A DNA stretch of 64,000 bases from Spirochaetaceae bacterium UBA6243. GTDB lineage: Bacteria > Spirochaetota > Spirochaetia > Treponematales > Rectinemataceae. The stretch covers positions 5,709 to 69,708 of the forward strand of contig DJVZ01000022.1 of assembly GCA_002441395.1 (NCBI GenBank). Direction: 5' to 3'. Below are positions 50,298 to 58,926 of this stretch, one piece after another. Both the position numbers and the translations under genes were made by a program. Each line of letters begins with the position of its first letter. Position 1 is the stretch's first letter. The notes under the pieces are model-generated. The model ran no database searches. It saw only the letters and a list, made by a program, of their open reading frames with translations, and was not told the DNA's origin.

Positions 50298-51560
50298 CTA
50301 CGCACCCGTCCCTTTCGGCTTCGCCGAAGAACCGAGTCTCTTTAGCCATTCCCTTGCAATTCTATCTTCCGGATCGAATTCGAGGGCAGTCTCAAAAAAG
50401 CCCTCCGCTTCTTTGATTCTTCCTTGGCGGTATGCAAGAGCTCCCAAATTCACGATGATCTTTACATTTTCAGGCTCAATTCTGAGCGCCTTCTCGAGGC
50501 CTGATTTCGCCGCATCGAGCTTTCCAAGTTCCATTTCACAAATTGAAAGCTCATTGTACACGTCCGCCCCCTCTGCCCCTTTCTCAAGCGCGGCATGAAA
50601 GGCCCGCTCTCCCTCGGCCCATTTGCCCATGCGGCGATTTGCCCAACCCACGAGGAACCACCCATTCCAGACATCGGGATACTTGTCAACAAACTGCAGC
50701 GCCCTCTCAAGGCCCTTTTGCTCTTCACCCATCTGAATAAAATCGTATGCCTCTTTGAAGAGCGTATCGAGATAGCCCATGCTGCTGAGCTTTTCCAATA
50801 TGGATTTTGCCCGTTTCGTGCGCTCTTCGTCATCGCTCATGCCTATGTAGCTCGTGAGCAAGGCCACGGCCTTGTCATAGTTGTGCTTTCTCAAGAAAAA
50901 GAATGCGGCATGATAATACGCAGGAGGAAAAGTCTCCTTGAGCGCCAGAAGATATTGGTAATATTTGTGGGCCAGATCATCTTCTTTTTCGGCATCCTCT
51001 TCGTTGCCCGAATCGGACAGATACTTCGCGTGTTCCTCGTGCATGAGCGCCAGATTGATGGACGGTTCGGGGCGTTCGGGATCGAGGCCGCTCGCGGCGA
51101 AGAAAAGCTCTTCGGCGACGGTCCATTCTTTCGATTCGGCTTTTTGAATTCCCGCTGCGATCAACTCTTCAAAAAGCTCGGGGCGCACTGCCTTGACATA
51201 CGCACGATATGTTTCGGCATTGCTATTGTTTGGCTCCCACGCGAGCACGCGCACCATACCCGTGAGCAGGCTTTCGATGGTGATGGACGCAGGATTGAGC
51301 TTGATGACCGGCGACTGAAGCTGCACGGGATAGGGAATGGAAGGATCGATTCCTTCGGGAACACGGGCCAGGGCGTCAGGTCCTTCAAACCGAATATATA
51401 CAATACTCGAAAGCGCGAGTTTTTTTCGTGCTTCAAATGCTTCCGAGAGAGGCTGTCCATCCGCGTCTTCGATGCGGGATTTCTTCTGCGCGCTTGCCAC
51501 ATGGCTTTTAGCGCGGGACAGCGGCTTCATGCCCGGCACTCTTCTTGATTTCTCAATCAT
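50298..51560 (-). CDS. TPR-repeat protein
   Basis: 420 residues from the ATG 6 nt after GGAAGGA. No signal peptide. Tetratricopeptide-type helices dominate from about 125 to 410 (AEELFFAASGLDPERPEPSI, AERAFHAAL-type GERAFHAALEKGAEGADVY, ALRIEPENVKIIVNLGALAYR, GFFETALEFDPED). The first 120 residues are a different domain. A scaffolding role in the cytoplasm is likely, partner unknown. It starts 2 bp after the stop of the membrane protein gene upstream, so translation is probably coupled. Confidence 0.82.
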   Translation of the reverse strand: MIEKSRRVPGMKPLSRAKSHVASAQKKSRIEDADGQPLSEAFEARKKLALSSIVYIRFEGPDALARVPEGIDPSIPYPVQLQSPVIKLNPASITIESLLTGMVRVLAWEPNNSNAETYRAYVKAVRPELFEELIAAGIQKAESKEWTVAEELFFAASGLDPERPEPSINLALMHEEHAKYLSDSGNEEDAEKEDDLAHKYYQYLLALKETFPPAYYHAAFFFLRKHNYDKAVALLTSYIGMSDDEERTKRAKSILEKLSSMGYLDTLFKEAYDFIQMGEEQKGLERALQFVDKYPDVWNGWFLVGWANRRMGKWAEGERAFHAALEKGAEGADVYNELSICEMELGKLDAAKSGLEKALRIEPENVKIIVNLGALAYRQGRIKEAEGFFETALEFDPEDRIAREWLKRLGSSAKPKGTGA

Positions 51561-51562
51561 AT

Positions 51563-52354
51563 TCAATCCTTCCAGGGGAAAATCATTCCTTTGAGCGTTC
51601 TTTTGCCCACTAATTCTTTCTCCTCGAGGAGAAGATCATCCCAGGGAATCTGGCGGCGGTTGGCCTCAGGATTTTCTTTGAGGTAGCGATACTTCTTCAT
51701 CCTAAGCCTGACCGCCACCGCGGATGCCAGCGAAGTTCCCGCGGGCCCTGGCGCGAGCAGCATGGTCAAGATGGATATCGCGAACGTGAGGACTCTCCAT
51801 ACCAGCAAAAATATCGAAAAGCCGGGGTTGTCGGCAAAGAGATAGAGCGCTGTCCTGAAAGCCTGGCGCGGCGTACCGCCATCGCGCGCGAATATCGCTG
51901 GCACATACTGCAGAATCAGCATCGCCAGCAACATGGTCCAGAAAAGCACACCTCCCGCAAAAACACCCCACATCGCCTTCTGGCCGAGATAAAAAGGCAG
52001 TGCCACCGCCACGGCCACCACGATCATAAGGTTCAAACCGCCCATGATAAGGCCAAGTTTCAGCGAGCGGGAAAGCGCCGCCTTGATGTCGCTGAAATGA
52101 ACGCTTTTCGCGTCGGCGAGGGAATACATTGCGTCAGTCACCGCCGCATCCCAAATCGAAAGACCGACGATCGCGATCGCAACAAGTACAATGATGAGCC
52201 ATGTCGGCGCCCCCAGCGCCGCAGGCAGGACAACGAAAAGCAGTAAAACAAGAAGGAATACTCCATTCAAGGCCGCAAGCAAATAAAGATTATCCCAGCC
52301 ATCGAAAAACGCCTTCTTGATAAAAAAACCGATCATACTAGTTCTATACTCCAT
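51563..52354 (-). CDS. Multi-pass membrane protein, unknown function
   Basis: 263 residues from the ATG after AAGGTC (MEYRTSMIGF); an ATG six codons later is possible. Five or six membrane helices: LYLLAALNGVFLLVLLLFVV, APTWLIIVLVAIAIVGLSI, LIMGGLNLMIVVAVAVALPF, WGVFAGGVLFWTMLLAMLIL and FSIFLLVWRVLTFAISILTM. The short C terminus is basic and cytoplasmic. It resembles the DUF-type six-helix proteins that accompany TPR proteins; no function can be named. Head of a four-gene run ending with GerMN, and divergent from the decarboxylase gene. Confidence 0.7.
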   Translation of the reverse strand: MEYRTSMIGFFIKKAFFDGWDNLYLLAALNGVFLLVLLLFVVLPAALGAPTWLIIVLVAIAIVGLSIWDAAVTDAMYSLADAKSVHFSDIKAALSRSLKLGLIMGGLNLMIVVAVAVALPFYLGQKAMWGVFAGGVLFWTMLLAMLILQYVPAIFARDGGTPRQAFRTALYLFADNPGFSIFLLVWRVLTFAISILTMLLAPGPAGTSLASAVAVRLRMKKYRYLKENPEANRRQIPWDDLLLEEKELVGKRTLKGMIFPWKD

Positions 52355-52356
52355 GC

Positions 52357-52386
52357 TTGACCTTTGGACAAGTAGATGCATAAAGT
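52357..52386 (+). promoter_or_regulatory. Promoter of the PLP decarboxylase gene
   Basis: TTGACC, 18 bp, TAAAGT, in the 82-bp divergent gap; start near 52393. Confidence 0.55.
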
Positions 52387-52390
52387 ACCT

Positions 52391-52410
52391 TCTTGGAGCT
52401 CCTTGGAGCT
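52391..52410 (+). repeat. Tandem 10-bp repeat and inverted repeat in the decarboxylase leader
   Basis: Two consecutive 10-mers (TCTTGGAGCT, CCTTGGAGCT) contain the inverted repeat AGCTCC-tt-GGAGCT at 52397-52410. It lies at the predicted transcription start. Confidence 0.45.
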
Positions 52411-52436
52411 ATCATATACGCCAAGAGGCCTGTTCA

Positions 52437-53621
52437 GTGAAAAATACCTACTCCTTTCCCCTCGAAAACTACATGCAGAGCGAAAAATTCGAGCGCATCA
52501 AGGAATTCGCGAAAGACAAAGAGACACCATGCTTGATCATCGATCTCGAAGTCATAAGAAAAAATTACGAAAACCTTCAAACCTATCTTCCATGGTCGAT
52601 CATCTACTATGCTGTCAAAGCAAATCCTGATGATGCAGTTGTCGCGCTTCTTCGTGACCTCGGCTCGAACTTCGACGTCGCCTCCCGCTATGAATTGGAT
52701 CAGCTTCTGCGGCTTGGGGTATCTCCCGATCGCATGAGTTTTGGGAATACAATAAAAAAAGAGAAAGATATCGCATATTTTTATGAAAAAGGCGTGCGAC
52801 TCTTTGTCACCGATTCCATAAGCGACATCGACAAACTTTCGCGCGCCGCCCCGGGTTCGAAGGTGTTTTTCAGGCTTCTTACGGAAGGCCTTGGCGCCGA
52901 CTGGCCCCTTTCCAAAAAATTCGGCTCGCACCCCGATCTCGCGCGCCAGCTCATGAAGACCGCGGTCCGATTTGGGCTGGAGCCCTATGGCATCTCTTTT
53001 CACCCCGGCAGTCAGCAGCGCGACGTCGGCCAGTGGTCGAGCGCCCTCGCCATCGTCAGCCAGCTTTTCAACTGGGCACGCCACGACCTCAAGATCGACC
53101 TGAAAATGATCAATATGGGCGGAGGCTTCCCCGCAAACTACCTCGAACCGACCGATTCGTTACAGCAGTATGCAGAAGACATAAAGCGATTCCTCGACAA
53201 CAGCTTCGGTTTGGTGTGGCCTGAAAAAATAGTCATCGAACCCGGCCGCTCCATGGCGGGCGATGCCGGCGTGATTGTCTCCGAGATCATCAATATCGCC
53301 AAAAAATCAGTACACGAGCGCTATCCCTGGGTGTTCCTCGATATAGGCAAATTCGGCGGCCTCATCGAGACATTGGAAGAGTCCATCAAATATCCCATAT
53401 ATTTCGAAGGCCAGGGATCAGTGGAAGAAGTCATCCTCGCAGGGCCGACCTGCGACTCGATGGATATCCTTTACGAGCGCACACCCTACTTTATGCCATC
53501 ATCGGCCCAAATCGGCGACAAAGTCTATATTTTGACGGCGGGCGCGTATACTCAGAGCTATTCATCGGTGTACTTCAACGGTTTCCCGCCGCTAAAATCG
53601 TACATTCTGCCGTCCGTATAG
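52437..53621 (+). CDS. Type III PLP-dependent decarboxylase (ornithine/lysine decarboxylase-like)
   Basis: 394 residues from a GTG with AAGAGG upstream; an ATG at 52473 is an alternative and longer frames lack support. Alanine-racemase-fold decarboxylase of basic amino acids, producing putrescine or cadaverine. PLP Lys61 is in YYAVKANPDD, then FDVASRYELDQLL, HPGSQQRD (phosphate/PLP stacking region), NMGGGFPANY, EPGRSMAGDAG and the dimer-interface Cys339 with Asp in GPTCDSMDIL, as in ODC. Substrate choice between ornithine, lysine and others is not decided. Convergent with an aminotransferase gene. Confidence 0.92.
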   Translation: MKNTYSFPLENYMQSEKFERIKEFAKDKETPCLIIDLEVIRKNYENLQTYLPWSIIYYAVKANPDDAVVALLRDLGSNFDVASRYELDQLLRLGVSPDRMSFGNTIKKEKDIAYFYEKGVRLFVTDSISDIDKLSRAAPGSKVFFRLLTEGLGADWPLSKKFGSHPDLARQLMKTAVRFGLEPYGISFHPGSQQRDVGQWSSALAIVSQLFNWARHDLKIDLKMINMGGGFPANYLEPTDSLQQYAEDIKRFLDNSFGLVWPEKIVIEPGRSMAGDAGVIVSEIINIAKKSVHERYPWVFLDIGKFGGLIETLEESIKYPIYFEGQGSVEEVILAGPTCDSMDILYERTPYFMPSSAQIGDKVYILTAGAYTQSYSSVYFNGFPPLKSYILPSV

Positions 53622-53665
53622 GGTGCGACGCCGGGCCCTGGCACGCGCTGCGCCGACGTTCAGGA

Positions 53666-54961
53666 TTACGCCTGCAGCTCTGCGACGACCTGTGCGATAG
53701 CCTCGCACAGGTCGTCGACGTCCTTTTCCTCGACGCTGGAAAACGCGACGCGAAGATATCGATCGAGAAGGGATACCGTGCCTATGCCCATCTCATCGAG
53801 GAGCTTCTTTCTGAGGGCTTCGGCCGAAAAGCCTTCGCAGTAGAAACTCATGAAATAGCCTGAATTGAAAGGCATCGGTTCAAGTCCCCCCGGAAGTTTC
53901 ATGCTTGCCAGCTTCTTCTTCATCGCCTTATAGCGACCTTCGAGGACAGCACGATACCCTGCCTTCTGGGCATCATAGCCCTCATAGGTCAGGGCCTTGA
54001 GCAAAAGATTCTGGGAAAGACTGCACGAACTCGAAACGCTCGAACGGATGATGCCCGTGAGCTTCTTGGTAAGCGCATCATACTGCTGATCCGTAAGATC
54101 GCGGCCACCAAACGTGACAAACCCCATCCGGAACCCCCACACATAGTCTTCTTTTGTAGGGCCATCGGCCTTGACCGCAAGAATGTTCGGATGAAGATTG
54201 GTGAGCCTGGCGAACATGGACTCGCACAGGAGATTATTTTCATATTGCAGGCCAAAATAGGCATCGTCGGCAATCGCAAGGATATCGGTGCCGCCGCGCG
54301 CGATTTCAAGAAGCCCATTGGCAATGCGATCGGCTTCTTCAAGCGTCAGCGAATATCCCGTCGGGTTGTTGGGAAAATTGAGGACAATGATTGCCTTTCC
54401 GCGCCGCTGACCTGCCTGACGGACTCCTTCGAGCAAAGCCTCGACATTGAAAGCGTTTCCGGAAAAAAGCGGATAGGTGATGCCCGCGGCCATCTTCCGT
54501 TCTTCTATAATGAGTCTGTAGTTCGGCCAGTGCAGATCCGGAACAATCACCGTATCTCCTGGCTCGACAAATAAATCACAGATATAGGATACCGCCGCCG
54601 TAAGCCCCGGCACCACGACAGGAAGAGAGATGTTCTTCTTTTCCAGTGAAGGATTCTTCTTGTAGAGTGCCGCCTTCCACGCTTTGCGAAGTTCCAGGAC
54701 ACCGCCGGTCGGCGCATATGCAACGGCTTCCGTGGGCGTCAGGCCCGGCAACTCCTTGCGGAGCGCGTCGAGCATCATCGGCTGGCCATGCTCATACGCC
54801 ATGCCAATAGTCGCATTGAATCGGTAAGCGCGCTCAGATGCCTCAGCTCCCTGCGTAATAATTCCTTTTGGGAAATACATGTGCCTTCCCATTTCGGAAA
54901 ACAGCCTCTCCGCTACTGTGCCGGCCAACACCTCATTCAATTCTTCTGCAAGCTGGTTCAT
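53666..54961 (-). CDS. PLP-dependent aminotransferase, class I/II
   Basis: 431 residues from the ATG 5 nt after AGAGG (MNQLAEELNEVL); an upstream in-frame ATG at 55036 has no site. Fold type I signs: AYAPTGGVLELRKAW, VVVPGLTAAVSYICDLFVEPGDTV, VLNFPNNPTGYSLT with the conserved NNPTGY, AIADDAYFGL, and the PLP Lys in AVKADGPTKEDYVWGFRMG. The substrate is unresolved. A 15-bp perfect hairpin lies within its last codons. Its gene is convergent with the decarboxylase, so a shared amino-acid pathway is possible but not shown. Confidence 0.88.
   Translation of the reverse strand: MNQLAEELNEVLAGTVAERLFSEMGRHMYFPKGIITQGAEASERAYRFNATIGMAYEHGQPMMLDALRKELPGLTPTEAVAYAPTGGVLELRKAWKAALYKKNPSLEKKNISLPVVVPGLTAAVSYICDLFVEPGDTVIVPDLHWPNYRLIIEERKMAAGITYPLFSGNAFNVEALLEGVRQAGQRRGKAIIVLNFPNNPTGYSLTLEEADRIANGLLEIARGGTDILAIADDAYFGLQYENNLLCESMFARLTNLHPNILAVKADGPTKEDYVWGFRMGFVTFGGRDLTDQQYDALTKKLTGIIRSSVSSSCSLSQNLLLKALTYEGYDAQKAGYRAVLEGRYKAMKKKLASMKLPGGLEPMPFNSGYFMSFYCEGFSAEALRKKLLDEMGIGTVSLLDRYLRVAFSSVEEKDVDDLCEAIAQVVAELQA
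53683..53717. terminator. Perfect 15-bp hairpin in the aminotransferase 3' coding end
   Basis: Arms CGACGACCTGTGCGA and TCGCACAGGTCGTCG with a 5-nt loop. It is about 60 bp past the decarboxylase stop and inside the convergent aminotransferase gene. Its stability suits termination or 3'-end protection of the decarboxylase mRNA, but no T-tract follows directly. Confidence 0.5.
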
Positions 54962-55007
54962 GGCGACCTCTCGGGTTAAAATTGTTCGTTGTAAAAATGA
55001 ATAGTGC

Positions 55008-55036
55008 ATTGTATCGTCATTCGCTCCACCGCGCAA
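55008..55036 (-). promoter_or_regulatory. Promoter of the aminotransferase gene
   Basis: Minus strand TTGCGC, 17 bp, TACAAT; leader of about 40 nt to the ATG at 54961. Confidence 0.5.
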
Positions 55037-55130
55037 TGCGGCGTCAGACGGAAATCGGGATATTTGATCCTGCCCCCATTATTTTTCGATAAATATTTAC
55101 CTATTACTCCTGTTAAAAACCTGACGATAG

Positions 55131-55159
55131 TTGACATAGAAACAAATAGATGCTTTTAT
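55131..55159 (+). promoter_or_regulatory. Promoter of the FMN-binding protein gene
   Basis: Perfect TTGACA, 17 bp, TTTTAT (or TTTATA with 18 bp). Leader of about 75 nt to the ATG. Confidence 0.65.
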
Positions 55160-55240
55160 ATAGAAAACATCATATGGGTTACATGCGAGGCAGTACGAGT
55201 CCGCAAAAACCCATGATGATATTTCACGGAGGAAGGGATC

Positions 55241-56056
55241 ATGAAAAAGATTCTCATGCTGGCCGCAGCGTTCATCGCTGTTTCCGGCATTGCATTTGCA
55301 CAGGTTGATCTTTCCAAGGTCAAAGATGGTGTCTATTTCGCCGAAGACAAAAGCTTTTCAAGCTCTGGCTGGAAAGAACAGGTAATTCTCGAAGTGAGCA
55401 AGGGCAAGATCGTCAGCGCCGAATGGAATGGCATTTCAAACCTCCCTGGCGTGGCCGACAAAAAGACGTATGCAGCCGCAGGTAAATACGGCATGGTGAA
55501 GGGTTCCAAGATCAAGGCCGAATGGGACGCCCAGGCAAAAGCCGCTGAAGAATATCTCGTGAAGACTCAAAATGTGAATTTCAACAAGTTCGATGCAAAT
55601 GGGCACACGGACGCCATCTCCGGCGCGACACTGAGTGTAAAAGGATTCTTCGAGCTTGCCCAGGAGGCTCTCAAGTCGAGTCCAGTAGCCAAAGGTTCCT
55701 ACAAGGATGGCTGGTACTATGCCGAGGAGCCGAATTTCGACAAGTCGGGCTGGAAGAACACCGTCGTGGTCACCGTTGTCAATGGCAGCATCGTGGACCT
55801 GCTCTGGAACGGCATCAGCAAGGATCCACAGGCAAAATCCAAATATGTACAGAGCCAGACGGGCGCCTACAAGATGAACGCCAAGAATGGCGAGTGGTAT
55901 GTACAGGCGGATCGCGTTGCCCAGGCCATTGTGAAGGCTGGCGACCCTTCGAAGCTGCCGGTCAAGGCTGATGGCAAGACTGATGCCGTGTCGGGAGTCT
56001 CGATCACTGTCCCCGTACTTCCTCTTGCAGTCGAAGCGCTGAAGACAGCAAAATAA
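55241..56056 (+). CDS. Exported tandem FMN-binding-domain protein
   Basis: 271 residues. Signal peptide MKKILMLAAAFIAVSGIAFA cleaved before QVD. Two FMN_bind domains (about 25-140 and 148-271) resemble each other (KDGVYFAEDKSFSSSGWK, KDGWYYAEEPNFDKSGWK). Each ends with a flavinylation motif: DAISGAT with Thr130 and DAVSGVS with Ser254. Such residues receive FMN by a phosphodiester bond from ApbE-type transferases, so the protein probably works in extracytoplasmic electron transfer. No ApbE gene is in the window. GGAGGAAGGG precedes the ATG, and a strong promoter and terminator frame the gene, indicating a well-expressed monocistronic unit. Confidence 0.9.
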   Translation: MKKILMLAAAFIAVSGIAFAQVDLSKVKDGVYFAEDKSFSSSGWKEQVILEVSKGKIVSAEWNGISNLPGVADKKTYAAAGKYGMVKGSKIKAEWDAQAKAAEEYLVKTQNVNFNKFDANGHTDAISGATLSVKGFFELAQEALKSSPVAKGSYKDGWYYAEEPNFDKSGWKNTVVVTVVNGSIVDLLWNGISKDPQAKSKYVQSQTGAYKMNAKNGEWYVQADRVAQAIVKAGDPSKLPVKADGKTDAVSGVSITVPVLPLAVEALKTAK

Positions 56057-56073
56057 CCTGGATGAATATAAAT

Positions 56074-56105
56074 AAAGGCGGTGCCTGTGTGGTGCCGCTT
56101 TTTTT
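56074..56105 (+). terminator. Terminator of the FMN-binding protein gene
   Basis: Stem GCGGTGCC / GGTGCCGC (8 bp including two G-T pairs), 5-nt loop, seven T. Confidence 0.85.
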
Positions 56106-56121
56106 ATGGGCGCAGAGATGA

Positions 56122-56127
56122 TATAAG
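56122..56127 (+). promoter_or_regulatory. -10-like box just before galK
   Basis: TATAAG, ending 9 nt before the galK ATG. The -35 position (56099-56104) falls in the upstream terminator T-tract (TTTTTT), so the match rests on the -10 alone. Confidence 0.3.
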
Positions 56128-56136
56128 AGTTTTGCA

Positions 56137-57420
56137 ATGGACAAAGAATACATGAGCAATATCCATACAAGGCCACAGAAAATTCCTCTCTTGACGATCG
56201 CGGAACTTTCCAAAAACGAAGCGAACCGTCTTGCAGCCCGATTTGCCAGACTCGCTTCAAAACTGCCCCCAACGGAAGGAAGTGTGCCACAAGAGCTGCA
56301 CTATTATTCTTCACCAGGCCGCACAGAGCTCGGCGGCAATCATACCGATCACAACAACGGATGTGTGCTTGCCGCCTCGGTAGACCTCGATATGCTCGCG
56401 GTCGTGCGGGCCCGAAACGATTCAATTGTCACGCTGACCTCGAGCGGCTATGCCCCGCTGTCGCTCGATATGGCAGATACAGGAGCCCGGCAGGATGAGC
56501 GCGGTTCTCCCGCAGCCATCATTCGGGGCCTTGCGGGTTGGCTTTCCCGCAAAGGGGTCTCCCTGCCCAAAGGCTTCGATATCGCCGTGGATTCGGAGGT
56601 TCCCTCAGGCTCGGGATTATCGAGTTCTGCGGCCTTTGAATTGCTCATCGCTGCAATTTTCGATGATATTGGGAATTACGGCTTCAGCCCCGTTGAATGG
56701 GCCATCGCGGGGCAGTTTGCCGAAAACGAATATTTCGGGAAGCCCTGCGGGCTTATGGATCAGCTCGCATGCGCAGTGGGCGGTATCGTGTCTATAGATT
56801 TCGCGGAGCCCCAAAGGCCTAAAATCGAAACCGTCTCATACGACTTCGCCGCGCACGATCTTGTACTCGCCATCGTCAACACTGGTTCAAATCATGAAGA
56901 CCTCACTCGCGAGTACGCATCCATTCCCCAGGAAATGAAGTCGGTGGCAGCTCTTTGCGAGGCTCGGACATTGGATCGTGTCACGAAAAGTGACCTTCTG
57001 GCCCGGACTCCAGAGATTCGGGCACGTTGCGGGGACAGGGCTTTCCTGCGCGCATGGCACTTCGTGCACGAGACCAGACGCCCCGGCCAAATGCAAAGGG
57101 CGCTCGCTCGGGATGATATAGCAGCATACCTCTCGCTTGTCCGGGAGTCCGGAAGATCGAGCTGGATGTATCTGCAGAACATTCAGGCAGGCGACCCACG
57201 CCGGCAGAGCCTCGCCCTCGCCCTCGCGCTCAGTGAGGACCTGCTTGGAGATGAAGGGGCCTGGCGCGTCCACGGAGGAGGCTTTGCAGGCACTGTTCAG
57301 GTGTACATCCCGAAATCGAAATTCCATGAATTTCTTGAGCGAATGGAGACTGTCTTCGGGCAAGACAGTGTTCGCAGATTGAATATCCGGCCATATGGCG
57401 TTTGCAGGTTTCTCATGTAA
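56137..57420 (+). CDS. galK: Galactokinase-family GHMP kinase
   Basis: 427 residues. GHMP kinase phosphorylating galactose at C1 in the Leloir pathway. The galactokinase signature is present in variant form (SPGRTELGGNHTDHNNG), as in many clostridial and spirochaetal enzymes. The ATP loop is VPSGSGLSSSAAFE and motif 3 is VHGGGFAGTVQVY. LMDQLACAVGG carries the catalytic Asp region. An AAGAG 7 nt upstream could serve as ribosome site; a -10 box lies even closer. galT, galE and galM are not in the window. The next gene, a sugar-type MFS transporter, starts 35 bp later. Confidence 0.87.
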   Translation: MDKEYMSNIHTRPQKIPLLTIAELSKNEANRLAARFARLASKLPPTEGSVPQELHYYSSPGRTELGGNHTDHNNGCVLAASVDLDMLAVVRARNDSIVTLTSSGYAPLSLDMADTGARQDERGSPAAIIRGLAGWLSRKGVSLPKGFDIAVDSEVPSGSGLSSSAAFELLIAAIFDDIGNYGFSPVEWAIAGQFAENEYFGKPCGLMDQLACAVGGIVSIDFAEPQRPKIETVSYDFAAHDLVLAIVNTGSNHEDLTREYASIPQEMKSVAALCEARTLDRVTKSDLLARTPEIRARCGDRAFLRAWHFVHETRRPGQMQRALARDDIAAYLSLVRESGRSSWMYLQNIQAGDPRRQSLALALALSEDLLGDEGAWRVHGGGFAGTVQVYIPKSKFHEFLERMETVFGQDSVRRLNIRPYGVCRFLM

Positions 57421-57455
57421 TAACTAATAATCGAAGTGTTCGTAAGGAGGCTGCG

Positions 57456-58754
57456 GTGCGCACGAAAAAAGGATTCGGACCATATCTCGGCATAACCTTT
57501 CTTATCGGTTTCGGCTTTTTCACGATGGGGCTCATGGATCCCTTGTACGACAACTATGTGACGATCTTTCTCAGTAGGTACATACAAAGAATGAGCCTCG
57601 TCGGCTTCTTTATGACAATCGACAACATCCTCGCGATTTTCCTCATACCGCTTGTGAGCGCATGGTCCGACCGCACGCACACGAGGATCGGGCGCCGCAT
57701 GCCCTACATCCTCGTACTTCTGCCGCTCACGGCGATCCTTTTCGGGGCCATCCCCTACGCCGCAGGAGTATCGCTCGCTGCCCTGCTCACTACCCTTATT
57801 CTGCTCAATGTGACAAAACAGTCGGTGCGCGGGCCTATAGTCGCGCTTATGCCCGACACGATCCCCGCAAATTATCGCTCTGAAGCGAATGGCGTGATCA
57901 ATACCATGGGCGGGATCGCCAGTATCGTAGGAACAGTCGGCCTCGCCAGGCTCATGGACCTCGACACGACACTGCCATTGCTCGGCGCCACAAAAGACAG
58001 GCTACCCTTTCCTCTCGCCGGTATCTTCGTGGTGTTGGCCGTCATTCTTCTCTTTGCGTTTGTCCGCGAAAAAGAGCCGAACCCTTCCGAAGCACAAGAA
58101 CAAAAAACACCTATTCTCGAAAGTTTCAGGAATGTGGCCGCCCAGAAGGACAAGAGTGCCCTCTACATCCTTATCGCGCTCTTCCTGTGGTTTTTGGGAT
58201 ATCAGGGCGTTCTGCCCTTCATTGGCAAATATTCGGTCGATATCCTCAAAACCTCGACAGGTACAGCGGCGCTGGCCTCGGGGATGGTCGGTATCGCCTA
58301 CGCGTTATTCGCGATTCCTTCCGGCTATGTCGCGCATCGCATTGGCAGAAAGAAAACAATCCGAATCAGCCTTCTTGTCATTTCAATTCTCACGGTCATC
58401 CTGTTTGTGCATCCATGGATCACCGCCTCCCTTCCGGGGTCGCTGAAACTGGGAACATTCTGGGCGATCATGTTCCTGTTTGGCATTTTTTGGGTTTCAA
58501 TCATCACAAATTCGTTCCCCATGCTCTGGCAGATGGCTGAATGGGGAACAATCGGCATCTATACGGGTTTATATTATACCGCAAGCCAGGCGGCGGCGAT
58601 TTTGGCGCCTATTCTCACCGGCTTCATAATCGATATTTTTGGATATCAGGGAATATTCCTTTTCTGCACCATTTGTATGCTCTGCGCACGCTTTGTGATG
58701 GGTAAGGTGACGAAAGGCGAGCCGGGGGAGATTCTCAACAGCGAAGAAAGGTAA
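57456..58754 (+). CDS. MFS sugar transporter, SLC45/GPH-like
   Basis: 432 residues from the GTG 5 nt after AAGGAGG; in-frame sequence upstream overlaps galK and is not used. Twelve hydrophobic segments, with the MFS loop 2-3 motif SDRTHTRIGRRMPYI, which resembles sucrose/disaccharide transporters of the SLC45 type. It is 35 bp after galK, so uptake of galactose or a galactoside is the simplest reading. It ends next to the promoter of the 36-residue protein gene. Confidence 0.88.
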   Translation: MRTKKGFGPYLGITFLIGFGFFTMGLMDPLYDNYVTIFLSRYIQRMSLVGFFMTIDNILAIFLIPLVSAWSDRTHTRIGRRMPYILVLLPLTAILFGAIPYAAGVSLAALLTTLILLNVTKQSVRGPIVALMPDTIPANYRSEANGVINTMGGIASIVGTVGLARLMDLDTTLPLLGATKDRLPFPLAGIFVVLAVILLFAFVREKEPNPSEAQEQKTPILESFRNVAAQKDKSALYILIALFLWFLGYQGVLPFIGKYSVDILKTSTGTAALASGMVGIAYALFAIPSGYVAHRIGRKKTIRISLLVISILTVILFVHPWITASLPGSLKLGTFWAIMFLFGIFWVSIITNSFPMLWQMAEWGTIGIYTGLYYTASQAAAILAPILTGFIIDIFGYQGIFLFCTICMLCARFVMGKVTKGEPGEILNSEER

Positions 58755-58783
58755 TTGAAAAACCTTTCGTTTGTTTCGATAAT
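58755..58783 (+). promoter_or_regulatory. Promoter of the 36-residue protein gene
   Basis: TTGAAA, 17 bp, GATAAT, beginning at the stop of the transporter gene; start near 58790. Confidence 0.6.
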
Positions 58784-58804
58784 ATATTACAGAAGAGGTG
58801 AACC

Positions 58805-58915
58805 ATGAAATCGATGGATAAGCCCAAAACGGCTGAGAAGAAGAAACCGCAGAAGACTCTCAAAGAAAAGCGCGCTGAAAAACGCGCAAAAAAGGAATCG
58901 AAAGAGGCTGAATAA
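58805..58915 (+). CDS. 36-residue Lys/Glu-rich small protein
   Basis: Starts MKSMDKPKTAEKKK and ends KKESKEAE. About 40 percent Lys, with Glu and Ala, no aromatic residue and no membrane segment. AGAGGTG lies 4 nt before the ATG. The gene has its own promoter ending 22 bp upstream and is closed by a strong intrinsic terminator, so it is expected to be expressed on its own as a very short mRNA. Composition suggests a soluble, largely alpha-helical or disordered nucleic-acid or ribosome-associated peptide. No family recognised. Confidence 0.7.
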   Translation: MKSMDKPKTAEKKKPQKTLKEKRAEKRAKKESKEAE

Positions 58916-58926
58916 GTCCGGCCCAA

